NCBI GenBank assembly: GCA_023055425.1
Contig: JALGPY010000001.1
Span: 142,811,368 to 142,875,367, forward strand
From: Linanthus parryae
Lineage: Eukaryota > Streptophyta > Magnoliopsida > Ericales > Polemoniaceae
Direction: 5' to 3'
DNA: 64,000 nucleotides
Of this stretch, positions 1-10,730 are shown piece by piece. Position 1 is the first letter of the stretch. Every line of letters starts with the position of its first letter. Under the pieces are notes generated by a model, which made no database searches, was not told where the DNA came from, and was given only the letters and a program-made list of their open reading frames with translations. The position numbers were made by a program, and so were the translations under genes.

Positions 1-1228
1 ATGATCTGGGTTGGGATTTTGCTACTTTGTCTGGTCAGCTTCCTTCTGCTGTTTTGGATTTGTTGCAACTAACTGCTATTCAGTCTGTCCATGAGCTTGA
101 TAATGGGAGTGATGTTCCCATATGGTTCCATAATGGGGGTAAGTTCTCTGTAGCCACTGCTTATGAGGAGATTGCAAGTCAAAAAGTCAGACCTGTTGCT
201 GATTCTGGTTGGAAGAAAGTATGGAAGCTCAAAGGGTATCAAAGGTGGAAAGCTTTTCTTTGGCTTCTCAGACATGATAGGCTTCTTACTCAACAAATCA
301 AAGCCATAAGAGGTATTATTTCTTCTGCTGATTGTTTATTATGTGGAAATGTTTGTGAATCTTCATTGCATGCTATTAGAGATTGTGTAGCTGCTAGTGA
401 GATTTGGAAACAGTTGGTGGATGTTGATAAATGGCAGACTTTCTGTGATCTGGATCTTGTTGATTGGGTGGATGCTAATATGAGTTCTCATTGGGGAAGG
501 GATCTAGAGATAGATTGGCAGTTATTCTTCCTTGTTGCAGGTTCTCAGATATGGCTCTGGCATAATATGATAATGCATGATACTGATTTCCAGAAACCAA
601 GTAATGTGGTGGATTTCCTGTTTGCTCAAGTGAGAAGGGTCTCTCAGGGCATTGCTTATGATGTCCAGAAACTGAAGATCCCTCCAGTTATTGTTAAATG
701 GCTGGCTCCTCCTTCTGGAAGAGTTAAAGTGAATGTTGATTGTTCTATTAATTTGGAAGGAAAAACATCTATTGGTGTTGTTTGCAGGAACCATGATGGG
801 TACTGGTTATGGGGAATGCAGCAGTGTGTGGTGCCTACTTCTATTCTTCAAGGTGAGTTATGGGCTATTTTAGGAGGAGTTGCAGCTTTGAAGGAAATGG
901 AGCTTGATAATGGGTTTGTGGAATCTGATTGCAAAGATGCTGTGGATTTGATTATGTGCTCTGATTTGGACTCTCCATTTGAAACTATGATCAAATCAAT
1001 TAGATCTCTTTTGTTAGATACTCAGAGTGTAGTTAATCATGTATGGAGGGAATGTAATAGTGTTGCTGATTGGTTAGCTAAATCCTGCACCTTTGGTGAT
1101 ATGGATAAACATTTTTTGTTTTCCCCCCCATCTGGTTGTGATGGGGTGTTGCAGTTTGATAGATCTGCAGTAGGTTGTATTAGGACTCTGTTTTAGGCTT
1201 CTTGCCTCCTGTTTTACCCAAAAAAAAA
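1..1228 (+). mobile_element. 3' end of a plant LINE (non-LTR retrotransposon), 5' end outside window
   Basis: The segment runs from the window edge through an open ORF2 C-terminus to a nine-A tail at 1220-1228. It then abuts Ty1-copia-derived sequence beginning gcattcaattcttt. The same downstream sequence occurs at 40.53 kb without a LINE in front, so the LINE was joined to or inserted at this repeat. The target-site duplication cannot be tested because the 5' end is off-window. Confidence 0.75.
3..1196 (+). CDS. LINE ORF2 C-terminus: zinc-binding RT domain plus RNase H (5' partial)
   Basis: The frame is open from the window edge to TAG at 1194-1196 with no frameshift; the true start lies upstream. 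The first third matches the plant zf-RVT pattern: a W..W...G..R...FLW.L...L motif, then C-x2-C and H/C residues (ADCLLCGN, SLHAIRDC). The C-terminal ~150 residues look like a plant RNase H (RVT_3): VNVDCS, GELWAI, ESDCKDAV and a late ADWLA, giving the acidic D-E-D-D series. In the family this region supports reverse transcription of LINE RNA. It lacks the RT core because it is truncated by the window. The intact frame suggests a fairly young copy. Confidence 0.85.
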   Translation, partial: DLGWDFATLSGQLPSAVLDLLQLTAIQSVHELDNGSDVPIWFHNGGKFSVATAYEEIASQKVRPVADSGWKKVWKLKGYQRWKAFLWLLRHDRLLTQQIKAIRGIISSADCLLCGNVCESSLHAIRDCVAASEIWKQLVDVDKWQTFCDLDLVDWVDANMSSHWGRDLEIDWQLFFLVAGSQIWLWHNMIMHDTDFQKPSNVVDFLFAQVRRVSQGIAYDVQKLKIPPVIVKWLAPPSGRVKVNVDCSINLEGKTSIGVVCRNHDGYWLWGMQQCVVPTSILQGELWAILGGVAALKEMELDNGFVESDCKDAVDLIMCSDLDSPFETMIKSIRSLLLDTQSVVNHVWRECNSVADWLAKSCTFGDMDKHFLFSPPSGCDGVLQFDRSAVGCIRTLF

Positions 1229-1635
1229 GCATTCAATTCTTTCTTCTCCGGTGTTGATAACCGACAATCATAAACTAACCCTCGCGTTTCCTATAAAGTC
1301 TTTGACAAATCGGAGATTCATGACGAGAGTTTTTCCATCAGCCTAGAAAACCATGATTCCAACCTTCAACCTTCAACTATACCAATAAAGTTTCCCATTT
1401 GCATCTGCACTACAAAAAAGTAGTTGGGGGCAACCAATAGGTGATGAACTAGCTCCGTCATTGTGCCGGACTGGGGTCAGACCTGGCGGACCCTGCTCAC
1501 ACTCAATGCGCGATAGCGCCTTGGTGAGACAGTCAGCCAGTTGATCAGTCGAGGAGACATGGGAGACTCGGAGAGATCTCATGAGTGAAGTGGGAATCCA
1601 ACTCAACTACGACAGTCGAACACTGGATTTGAGCA
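1229..1635 (-). pseudogene. Ty1-copia RNase H end and adjoining 3' sequence, decayed
   Basis: On the minus strand an open stretch (1606 to about 1480) reads LRVSHVSSTDQLADCLTKAL, the classical end of copia RNase H that follows the HTKHVAID-type motif. It is followed by LTR-like DNA (TTTGTAGTGCAGATGCAAATG). The same module lies on the plus strand at 4081-4860 and 38.2-39.0 kb and on the minus strand at 40.5-40.96 kb. It is frameshifted and lacks RT, so it is a remnant. Confidence 0.75.
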
Positions 1636-1638
1636 TAA

Positions 1639-2021
1639 GTGCATGTTTGGTATCGCTGAATTAGATTAAAATCGGCTTCTATTCAACAATCCTGTTTGTT
1701 ATGCTGTCAGATTTTAATCTGATAATCTGCAGATTAAAAAAATCTCTGCGCAATTTTAGAATCTCCGAAATTGGGAATTATGCAGCTTAAAATCTCAAAA
1801 AAAATAATTTTAATATTTTTTTGGCAATAGCATAATTACAATTTAGTTATAAACATGTGTATTCAATTGATTGATTTTAGAGCTCTTTAAATTTTATTAA
1901 ATGAATCAAGTTAGTAATCTATAATTTCAGCTCGTACCAAACAAATTGTGATTATCAGTTAAGTTGGATTTTCTTTTCAGATTATTTTCAGCTGAATATT
2001 CAGCTGGTACCAAACAGGCTC
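1639..2021. mobile_element. Tourist-like (PIF/Harbinger) MITE, 383 bp
   Basis: Terminal inverted repeats GTGCATGTTTGGTATC and GAGCCTGTTTGGTACC (reverse complement of the right end) agree at 13 of 16 positions. TAA occurs on both sides (1636-1638 and 2022-2024), as for PIF/Harbinger. The related copy near 40.99 kb (gagcataattaggtg) lacks the insert and serves as an empty site. It is AT-rich and has no ORF. Confidence 0.7.
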
Positions 2022-2997
2022 TAAGTAGGTGGTACCAATGTTATCACAATAGACAGCAAGTGCATAACGAATTGAGACCCCAAACTCAACAAAGCCATTG
2101 GTTAAGTAATTATCTGTGCCTCCGTCTTAGATTACTAGGTTAAGTTTATTACTATTGTAAATGGTATGAATCACAATAGTAGCCTCAATGTTATATCACC
2201 TATGGGCCCTTCCAAGCTGGGGCCTAAAGCCCAACCACCAGCTAATTTACTGGTGGGCCAGCACCGGTTTTCAAGGATAAAATTAAAATCTTTTTTAAAA
2301 TAATGATTTCCTTCTTTTTCTAATCTTATCCGGGGAGGAGGGCAAAAGATTTTACCAAGAACAAGACAATAGCCGCTGCCATGGCATCTAGCTTGACCTT
2401 AAATGATCTGTATATGTAGAAAGCATGATTCGGTCATGCAATACAGTATAGCAATTCTAGCAAGGCAGTATTAAAATGATCTGGAGGTGAGTTGAATAAG
2501 TTAAAGCTTATTGAGAACGCAATTGAAAGGGAAAAAATAAAAAATAAAGCAAGAAGACATCATATGTCCTGGAAATTGGAAAGATGGAAAAGATCTTACA
2601 AATTGATACAAGTTGCAACAGCTTAAGCCATCTGTAAAAGCATGTATTTAACTGGAAAGCAAACTCACAAGAAAGTGAAACTATTACGGACTTTACAGCC
2701 GATGTCAGTTGGCTATCTATGGATACTCGGTACGAGAATAGGAAGAGCACTATAATATAGAAATGCAAATTAGAAAAAGACAGTTTTCGCAGGTACAAGA
2801 GAGTTCTGTTATTTCAGTCCATGTTGATTCTGTTCTTGAACTTGGCCTTTTCAAGTTCCATTTGTAGCATATGAAAATATCGCTGACTTATTTTACATCC
2901 AGCAACTAATGGAATAGAGTTTATAAGCAAAAGGTAACTTTCTGATGCATAAATGGAAAACCAAGTACAAGTAGGAAAAGACCAAAGCATTGCTCAC

Positions 2998-3156
2998 CAC
3001 TCTGAGGATCCAATTTTGTGCCCGTGATTTCTTTGCTTCATGAGCAGCAATGCGGAACAGCTGGGTGAGATCTGCTTGCCCAGAAGATGCCTCAACTATT
3101 AGTCCTCGGAACGCATTTGAAGCAGACTCCACGTCACTGCTAAACTCTTTCCGTAC
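2998..3156 (-). pseudogene. Exon-like 53-codon segment of an unrecognised gene (best-kept copy)
   Basis: I do not recognise the parent protein. On the minus strand the block is exactly 53 codons with no stop, preceded by AG and followed by GTGAGC, a good plant donor. The reading starts VRKEFSSDVESASNAF and ends KKSRAQNWILRV. A second piece at about 2870-2815 reads MELEKAKFKNRINMD then stop and may be the terminal exon. Copies at 8.0, 20.9, 37.1, 41.95 and 44.3 kb carry small deletions that break the frame in some. It is probably a host gene segment caught in the amplified module; no promoter or complete gene is visible. Confidence 0.5.
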
Positions 3157-3639
3157 CTTCATAATATCATAATAAAAAATAAGCGTAAATGCAAAATCCT
3201 AAACACCTTCATACAAGGATGAAAATATTCTGAAAGCATAGTTAGTAACTTAGTTAATGCAGAAACTGAAATTTGACTTCAAAAGCGAACGAAAAAAACT
3301 CATTCATAGCAGTTTAGTAAAACATAATAGATAACGTGTGTTTTGATGATTGGCTTGTCAAAGCACATTCACTTAATCCACATCCCCTCACATTCCAAAG
3401 ACAAGACATGATGGATTCAAGGACATTTTTGTGAAAATTAAAGATTGTAAAATAAACACAGACGGTGCAAGTAGAAGATTGATCAACCCATTCCTTCACA
3501 TTCCAGAGATATGACGGATTCAACGACATTCTTTTATAAGTAAAGATTGTATTATAAACATAGACGGTGCAAGAAGAAGATTGATAAACCCGTTTGTCGA
3601 TCATATAACAAAAGATGATAAGCACAAAAGTCGGATTTG

Positions 3640-3905
3640 AGAAATTCCCCTCACAACAAGAATGGAAAGTGCAGAGAATCCTAGACTTAAATTGGTGAAT
3701 GTGCATATGTTGATCATCAAAAATATGTTGATAGCGCTCCCTCCAGATTTGCCAAATGATAACAACTGTGCTACTCGCCAAATCTTTTCCGAGTTGAGCC
3801 TTCACAACCTGTCTCCCAACTTTGTAACTGTGTATTTAGATCTTCCGGTCGTACCCAAACAGTTTCCCACAAACCCCTAGCAATGCAAGAAGAGGTGTGA
3901 CACTG
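3640..3905 (-). pseudogene. LINE ORF2 C-terminal (zf-RVT-like) fragment
   Basis: The minus strand reads ARGLWETVW, then a short gap, then KAQLGKDLASSTVVIIWQIW followed by RERYQHIFDDQ. This is the usual layout of the plant LINE zf-RVT tail (CxxAxxxW....., then W.IWRERN..IF). At least one frameshift separates the two halves. The same fragment recurs in every U module. Confidence 0.7.
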
Positions 3906-4080
3906 TTCTCGCATCAAAGTTACACATCACACACTATCATTTACAAAGCCAATAAGTTAGGCAGAGACAAATTTGATCAACACTTTCCTAACGAAAATCT
4001 ATGACAACAAAAACTTGAAATAAGAACCATTTCCCAACATCTTTAGAACAAACGAAAAACATGAAATAAGAACCATTAAT

Positions 4081-4860
4081 GCTAGCTGAATGCATCCTCT
4101 AGAATCTCTCTCACCCGACCCGATATCACATTTGCTGTTAACAAGCTCTCGGCATTCTCCGATGCTGACAAAAAGGACGACTACACCCCTACCTTAAGCT
4201 ATATGGTTTACTTGGGAGGCTCCCCCATTTCTTGGAGTTCCACGGTTGCTCGGTCATCGACAGAGGTTGAGTATCGGGCCGTGGCATCGGCTGAGTTACG
4301 AAGACTTTGTTCACTTATATTTGAGTTATCTATTGTGATAATATTGGTACTACCTACTTATGCTCAAATCCGGTGTGTGGCACTCGTACGAAACATGTTG
4401 CTTTGGATTTCCAATTCATTCGTGAGCAGGGTTCAGGCTGGATCGCTCCGAGTCTCCCAGACTGATCAACTGGCTGAATGTCTCACCAAGGCGCTATCAC
4501 GCGCTGAGTGTGAGCAGGTTCAGCCAGGTCCGGCGCATTGACGGGCTTAGTTCCACCTAGTGTTTGCCCCCAACTATGTTTTGTAGTGCAGATGCAAATG
4601 GGAAACTATATTGGTACAGCTCGAACGAAATCCGTCTTTAGAAAATAACTACTAGTTGAACCAACTGACTTTTCTATTCGGGTTCAAGGTTAGGATCATG
4701 GTTTCTAGGCTGATGGAGAATTTTTCGTCAAGAATCTCCTAAGTCAAAGACTTTATTAGGAAACGCGAGGGTTAGTTTTTGAATGGCGGCTATCAACACC
4801 CTTAAAGGAAAGAATTGAATGCTTTTCTAGTAGGTAGATCAGATAAAATTTAACAGCATG
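4081..4860 (+). pseudogene. Ty1-copia RNase H C-terminus and flanking LTR-like sequence
   Basis: The reading frame contains FSDADKKDDYTP, then VYLGGSPISWSS, ARSSTEVEYRAVASAELR and [18 protein letters not shown]. These are successive copia RNase H signatures (D of SDAD, E of TEAEYRA). The usual KKQ between SWSS and TVARSS is missing. After the stop near 4541 comes ttttgtagtgcagatgcaaa, matching the minus-strand remnant at 1.4 kb. The copy at 38.2 kb keeps a further ~140 bp of upstream RT-end sequence that is deleted here. Confidence 0.8.
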
Positions 4861-5165
4861 CATAACACGTACTACGAAATTGCGGTCAGAAGTTGCATTT
4901 TCTTAGGTTCATAGTACCCCTCATTTTCTTTTACCACGGCTCAACTCTCACTAACAATAAGATAGACATAAACATTAAAACTTGTCTTCTTTGCGGGGTC
5001 AGATCTATGATTAAAAAGCAGGGCTACAAGTCTACACTACATAGAGAATTACTAGACGGCCACCAGGTCCGGATACAATTTACACATTCTTTTCGGAACT
5101 GAGAAAAACCACCCCAAAACAGATGAAATTAGCGAAAAGAAGAAGACATTAACAAATTAAAGAAA

Positions 5166-5600
5166 CTAAGGTTGGTTTGAAGATGATGAGTTGTTCTTGT
5201 TCATGCCCATATGAACGTGTTCATTGTTCTGCATCCAAACTTTAAGCATCTTCCTCTTGATCCCAATCTCTTGACAGAATTGCTGAAAAACAGATTCGCC
5301 CGTCGTCTGCGGCTTCCAACTAGCTTTGAATTCAAAGGCAAGCATCTTTCCCTTATGTTCTTTGGTGAACTTAGTCCTTGACCTCTTCTTCCTTGTCATC
5401 CCTACCTCAGTAGAGGGAACTTACATCTGCATATTTGTCGGGTACCCTACAATCTCCTCAGGGTCTTCCATCTCATAATATGCTTTAATCTGTTTCCTAT
5501 GGAAGTTCATGCGACAATTGCAAGCAGCACAAATGAGGGCTTCTAGGGAAGCTTCTTCTCCTCCAGCCATGATCTCAACCCATCCGGAGTTCTTGTTTAT
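5166..5600 (-). pseudogene. ZF-HD (ZHD) transcription factor fragment, left arm
   Basis: Minus-strand ORF 5399-5166 is a ZF-HD homeodomain: [19 protein letters not shown], then [20 protein letters not shown], the recognition helix (usual form VWMHNNK). Upstream (about 5572-5421) is the end of the ZHD dimerisation zinc finger: [20 protein letters not shown] followed by FHRKQ. A stop between finger and homeodomain breaks the protein, and the N-terminal half of the finger (ECxKNHAA) is missing. ZHD proteins are plant transcription factors that dimerise through this finger. Confidence 0.85.
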
Positions 5601-5619
5601 TGAGGGCGTCGATAAACGG

Positions 5620-6045
5620 AAATGCAAAAGATGGGTCTCATGACTGGCGGAGAAGAAAGTACCGTAGAAGCCCTCATGCTGCATGCAATTGTCACAGGAA
5701 CTTCCACAGAAAGCAGATTGAAGCAGATGATGATATGGAAGACGTTGAGGAGATTGTAGGGTACCCGAAAATATGCAGATGATGGCGCCCTCTACTAGGC
5801 TAGGGATGATGAGGAGGAAGAGGTCACGAACTAAGTTCACCAAAGAACAAAAGGAGAAGATGCTTGCATTTTCCCTCAAAGCTAGTTGGAAGCTGCAGAT
5901 GATGGGCGAATCTATTATTCAGCGAATCTGTCAAGAGATTGGGATCAAGAGGAAGGCGCTTGAAGTATGGATGCAGAACAATAAACATGTTCATATGGGC
6001 ATGAACAAAAACAAGAACAACTCATCATCTTCAAACAAACTTTAG
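5620..6045 (+). pseudogene. ZF-HD (ZHD) fragment, right arm
   Basis: The finger remnant reads [18 protein letters not shown] shortened A-run at ~5770 (compare 35.47 kb) shifts the frame to a stop. The homeodomain then restarts at 5773-6045 as an open 90-codon frame with [39 protein letters not shown] and a Ser/Asn-rich tail. The homeodomain ORF is intact, but the fused gene is broken. Confidence 0.85.
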
Positions 6046-6189
6046 TTTCTTGTTTCTTTAATTTGTAAATGTCTTCCTCTTTTTGGCAATTTCATCTATT
6101 TTGGGGTGGTTTTTCTAAGGCCTTAAAAGAAGGTGTAGACTGTATCTAGACCTGGCCGTCAAGTAATTCTCTCTCGGTGTAGTGTAGAC

Positions 6190-6420
6190 TTGTAGCTATA
6201 AGTATAGGCCATTCTCAAGGGCCATGGTCTCGTTGGCTATGTTAACCGCTCAACCCTGTCTCCGCCCAGATTCACCACAGTCACACCTGCCCCACAGCAA
6301 CCTATTGCAGCACCCACCCTAGTCAGAGAGTCCTCTACCTCATCTAGAGTCCTCAATGTCACCAACTCAGCCGCAACCCTGCACCAGGAGACGCTGGGTG
6401 TTGTTGGGGTCAGCCAAGCT
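6190..6420 (+). pseudogene. Ty1-copia gag N-terminal scrap
   Basis: The plus strand reads AILKGHGLVGYVNRSTLSPP, the conserved copia gag N-terminal pattern (L.GH.L.GYVDG..PPP). A sister scrap lies at 36.77 kb. Downstream coding potential fades quickly. Confidence 0.6.
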
Positions 6421-6979
6421 TTCAGCTCCCCCTGGTTCTTCGCGCGCCCCTTTGGGGGTAAGCACTTCACTCACTGGGGGTCTCGCTATGTTGTATGCTG
6501 GGAGTCAGAGTTTACTGTTTTTAGTTGCTGAAAAAAAAAAAAAAAATAAAAAAAGCAGACAATCAGGCTGGAACAAAGACTCTGAAATTCCAACAGAAGA
6601 TGAAAGGCCTGGTGGGTGAAGTATGGGCAATTACTGGCGTGTTTTCCGGCAGAGAGGAGTGACTTTGCTCATTGCTACGAAAGGAGAACTTTGTTCGTTA
6701 GGTTGATGTCCGACCGGACTTGTCAGGTGTTTCCGAATGGGTTGATGGTCGCCTGGTGAATGAAGACGCAGGGGAAGACCGAAGACTGGGGCGACCGCGA
6801 GCAGAGAAATTGCCGACTCGTACACCGCCCTGAGGCAGTTAAACCATAAAAGAAATAGCTGGTGTATTGCTGGACTTTAAGAAAGGGCAGGGTCTATGGT
6901 TGCTCATTTACAGGGGAAGGAAAAGAGCGACGACGTTAATTGGGAAGCGGTCGGTCGCAGGCGATAGGGTTCCTACATT
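6421..6979. other. No gene recognised
   Basis: The stretch contains an A-rich run at about 6531-6553 and moderately GC-rich sequence. Short open frames on both strands show no family signature. It may be the 5' leader/gag region of the copia remnant whose PBS lies at 6980-6991. Confidence 0.4.
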
Positions 6980-7128
6980 GCTTTGATACCGTGTAGGAAA
7001 ATAATTGTGTCGTGTTTTATTTTCTATCTCAATAACCAATATATACGTACATAATGGTGGCACAAGTGTTAATAACTACATAATAGTTAACATCAATTAA
7101 CATTAATTATAACGTACTAGATTTGGTT
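6980..7128 (-). mobile_element. Ty1-copia PBS and truncated LTR end
   Basis: Read on the minus strand, an LTR end (...TTTTCCTACA) is followed directly by CGGTATCAAAGC. This is a two-mismatch form of TGGTATCAGAGC, the initiator-tRNA-Met primer site. LTR-like AT-rich DNA continues to about 7128, where module U2 begins. Confidence 0.5.
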
Positions 7129-8336
7129 AAGTAATTATCTGTGTCTCCATCTTAGTTTACTACTAGGTTAAATTTATTACTAATGTAAATGGAATAAAAT
7201 TACAATAGTACCCTTAATGTTATAGCACCTATGGGCGCTTGCAAGTTTTGCCTAAAGCCCAACCGCCAGCTAATTTACCGGTGAGCCAGCACTGGTTTTC
7301 AAGGATGAAATAAAATCTTTCTTAAAATAATGTTTTCCTTCTTTTTCTAATCTTATCCTGGGAAGAGTGAAAAAGTTTTTAACGAGAGCAAGTCAATAGC
7401 CGGTACCATCTAGCTTGACCTTAAATGATCTGTATACATAGAAAGCATGATTCAGTCATGCAATACAGTATAGTAATTCTAGCAAGGCAGTATTACATGA
7501 TCCGGAGGTGAGTTGAATTAGTTACAGCTTATTGACAAAGGGGCTCAAAAGGAAAAAATAAAATAAAAATTAACGCATGAAGTCATCATATGTCCTGGAA
7601 ATTGGGGATATGGAAAAGATCTTACAAATTGATACAAGTTGCAACAGCTCAAGCCATCTGTAGAAGTATGAAACTATTACGGAGTTTACAGACAATGCCA
7701 ATTGGCTATCTACGAATTCTCGGTACGAGAATAGGAAGAGCACTAGAATATAGAAACGCAAAATAGAAAAAGACAGTTTTCACAGGTACAAGAGAGTTCT
7801 GTTATTTCAGTCCATGTTGATTCTATTCTTGAAAACTTGGCCTTTTCGAGTTCTATTTGTAGCACATGAAAATATTGCAGGTTATATTGCATCCAGCAAC
7901 TAATGGAATAGAGTTCATATATAAGCAAAGGGTAACTTTCTGATGCATAAATGGAAAACCAATTATATTATAAGTAGGAAACGACCAAAGCATTGCTCAC
8001 CACTCTGAGGATCCTGATTTCTTTGCTTCATGAGCAGCTGGGTGAGATCTGCTTGCCCAGAAGATGGCTCAACTGTTAGTCCTCGGAACGCATTTGAAGC
8101 AGAATCCACGTCACTGCTAAACTCTTTCCGTACCTTCATAATATTATAAGAAAAAATAAGCGTAAATGCATAATTGTAAACACCTTCAAAAAAGGATGAA
8201 AATACTCTGAAAACATAGTTAGTAACCTATCTAATGCAGAAAACAGAAATTTGACTTCAAAAGAGAAGGAAAAAAACTCATCCAAAGCAGTATGGTAAAA
8301 CATAAAAGATTACGTGTATTTTGATGATTGACTTGT
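7129..8336. repeat. Composite module U2, left part (split by the LTR element)
   Basis: It aligns with 2093-3350 and 41085-42250. The exon-like block (~8000-8136, minus) has lost about 20 bp (the NWILRV/FRIAA region). The module stops at 8336 and resumes at 18241 on the far side of the LTR element. The uninterrupted form is seen at 42.26 kb (gacttgtcaaagcacattc). Confidence 0.8.
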
Positions 8337-9913
8337 TGACACGATTTCTTACGTGTATACGCAAGTGCACGGTCAAGTAGTAAGTGGAGTATTTTACGAC
8401 TCCGAGTATCGAACCCAAGGGAAATAGACGATTATTAGCTAATTAAGAATTAAATTTATGATACCTAAGTAACCGGTAAAAAGTGTTTGATTTGAAGGTT
8501 CGTCACCCACAAACAAGTGACTTAAACTAAATAACAACTAAGCTAAATATTTTTGTATGCTTTTCTGCTGAAAAGAATAATTATCACAGAATACGAGTAT
8601 GGAGAAGGACTAGGCAATCAATGGTCCCTAGGGTTGTTAACGATTTCCAGGTTGTGCTTGAAACACTCTACGCACGTTCTAGTTATATCGGGTAATACTC
8701 ATCACGATCTTCTCTCGATCTCACGTGAATTTGTGTAAATAATAGATTTCGGGTCCTCTCGGTCCACCTCCGTCTACTCCTACAATCTAATTAATCTGTT
8801 AGGCTTCGTTCACCGGGTCCTATCGGTCCACCGAATTCACTAAGTTCTAACACAATCAATCGAAACTACCCTCACACGATTAATCAAGTTTCTATCTCCT
8901 CTCAGTCTCAAGAAACTACAAGATTATCTACCTATTCTTTAACACGTCTCAAAGAATTCACTTTCGTGCAATTCTATCAACAAGTAGCATCCTACGGGTG
9001 ATCAAGCCAAGAACACTAAGAATTGAGTACAAGAATAGATAAACTAACAAGAACGTTCATAGAATTAAGCAAAGGCATGCATCAAGTCCAAAATCCGAAA
9101 AATCATCCAACAAACCCTAGTTTTCCATCAATCACCTAGCTTAAAGTGTTTAGCTAGACATAATATTGTTCAACATGATCAAAATCATAGAGTTCATGAA
9201 GAATAGAAGAAGAAAAGATGATCAAACGCTTGAATCTTCAATGTTGATGATCTTCCAAGCTCCAAGCTTTGTCTCCTATCTTCCCTAGCTCCCAAGACTT
9301 CAAAGATGCGTCAATATATGTCTCTTAGGTCGTCCTCCACGTTTTTTACCAGCTGGGCACGCTTTTTAATGAAAACTAACCGAAATTGCACTTCAGCCCC
9401 TCTACTTTGTAATTCCCGGACAGAATTATTTGCTGATTTTGCGCGGGCTGTATCTCCCTCATACGGACTCGTCTTCGGGCCTACCATATACCGTTGGAAA
9501 GCTACGGATGTCTACTTTCCAATGCCGCAAGCCTTGCTTCAAAATTCTTTGTAGATTTTCCTGGGCATCGAAAAGAGTGCAGGCTGGTCCTGTGTGACTT
9601 TTCCAACTTTACTTCGTTTGTGCGTCTCCTTTTCTCCTCTTCATCTAGCTCCATTCCAAGCATATCCAAGCATCTCATAAGCTCCATTGCACCTATTTTA
9701 CCTGAGATACACAACACTAAACAACCCGTGCAATTATCATAGCAAATATGAGAGAAAACATGCACAAATAAGCTAGAAACACAACTTTTCACTCTTAGGC
9801 TTAGAGATATTCAAATTCACATATTTGCGCACATATCACATATAAATCATGTGAAATAAGCCTATTACAAGTAATATGGAAGTATTAAAATAACTCCTAA
9901 AAGAGAGTTATCA
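8337..9913 (-). repeat. 3' LTR of the Athila-like element
   Basis: It starts TGACACGATTT and ends GTTATCA, the same length as the partner at 16664-18240. Differences seen include acgtgtatac/acgagtatac, gattttgcg/gaatttgcg and cctgtgtg/cctatgtg. Confidence 0.95.
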
Positions 9914-9931
9914 AATACCCCCACACTTACC
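9914..9931 (-). other. Polypurine tract beside the 3' LTR
   Basis: The minus strand reads GTAAGTGTGGGGGTATT immediately before the LTR TG. Its position and G-richness fit a plus-strand priming site. Similar GTGTGGGGG blocks occur deeper inside at about 10841-10852 and 11880-11890. Confidence 0.7.
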
Positions 9932-10629
9932 TTTTGCGCGTCCCGAGCAACAAATCAAAATTTAACCACCTTCTCACTTCATCCCACCACCAACAAGATA
10001 CGAGCCAAGACAATTGCATACTATTCGAAACACCGTTGCATACAAATCTTAACTAGCCGACTCAATAACAAAATACGACTCAACAATGCAACGATATGAT
10101 GCAAATGCAAGGTACGACTCGATCCTAAACAACACATATTTACACACACACGCAAAAGTATTTCTTTTTGGTTGAGATTGGACAATCTCAATAAGCAAAC
10201 TGGTAAGTCATCAGGCTCTCATATCCCCTTTGGAAACTCTACAACCTCCATGATCGGCAGAATTTGCGGCCAGTTTCGTTAGACAGAACAAGCACGAGCA
10301 CTTGATACTTTGCACTCACACACTCATCAAACATATCCCTAGTACTTACCATCCGAGCTATTTATCCACGGGTTAAAACTGTTGGCGGCTTAGGACGGGT
10401 GGGATAGGTTATTTAGAAGCGTAGTCCCAGACGTCATGATATTCTCACGTAACCCGTTTCTCACACTCCCTCACCGAAATCCAAGGAACCCAACCGAATC
10501 TCACATACTCCGGCCCTCATTCCCTCAATCCCGGTGCAACGCCGTTCTCGCGGCCACAAATGTGAAAGAGTGTCAGAAAGAATCATAGCTAATCTCTTCG
10601 GTTCCCTTGCAATTTCCAAAACACGCTCC

Positions 10630-10730
10630 TTTATTTCCTTCTCATTCCTTTCATTCTCTCTTTTTTTTTCATTTTTTTTTCTATCTCTCTTTTCTTTTTC
10701 TTTTTTTTTTTTCACTTTCCACAAATAATA
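10630..10730. repeat. Pyrimidine-rich low-complexity tract
   Basis: T and CT runs (ctttttttttcatttttttt, ctttttctttttttttttt) on the plus strand. The apparent Lys/Arg-rich and Phe/Ser-rich frames here are artefacts of this composition. Confidence 0.9.

Larger units (their letters stand above)
2093..3970. repeat. Composite module U1: unknown exon-like piece plus LINE fragment
   Basis: This ~1.9-kb segment recurs, with indels, at 7129-8336 continued at 18241-18540, at 20546-21760, 36838-37970, 41085-42870 and 43960-45180. From left to right it holds an AT-rich leader (gttaagtaattatctgtg), a short minus-strand second exon-like piece (~2815-2870), a 159-bp exon-like block and a LINE C-terminal fragment. 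The parts always stay in the same order, so the module was amplified as a whole. Confidence 0.8.
5024..6197. repeat. ZHD palindrome 1 (head-to-head inverted duplication)
   Basis: The left arm (gctacaagtctacactac at the outer end) and right arm (gtgtagacttgtagc at the outer end) are inverted copies meeting near 5610. Both contain a ZHD zinc-finger-then-homeodomain piece with the 5' sides facing the centre. The arms are several hundred bp, diverged but clearly alignable. The right arm stops abruptly where copia gag sequence starts. Confidence 0.85.

Noticed and set aside
5421..5879. A 152-codon frame crossing the palindrome centre (also 39549-40007)
   Set aside because: Its first half is antisense to the right-arm ZHD; only the last ~50 residues are real ZHD finger sequence.
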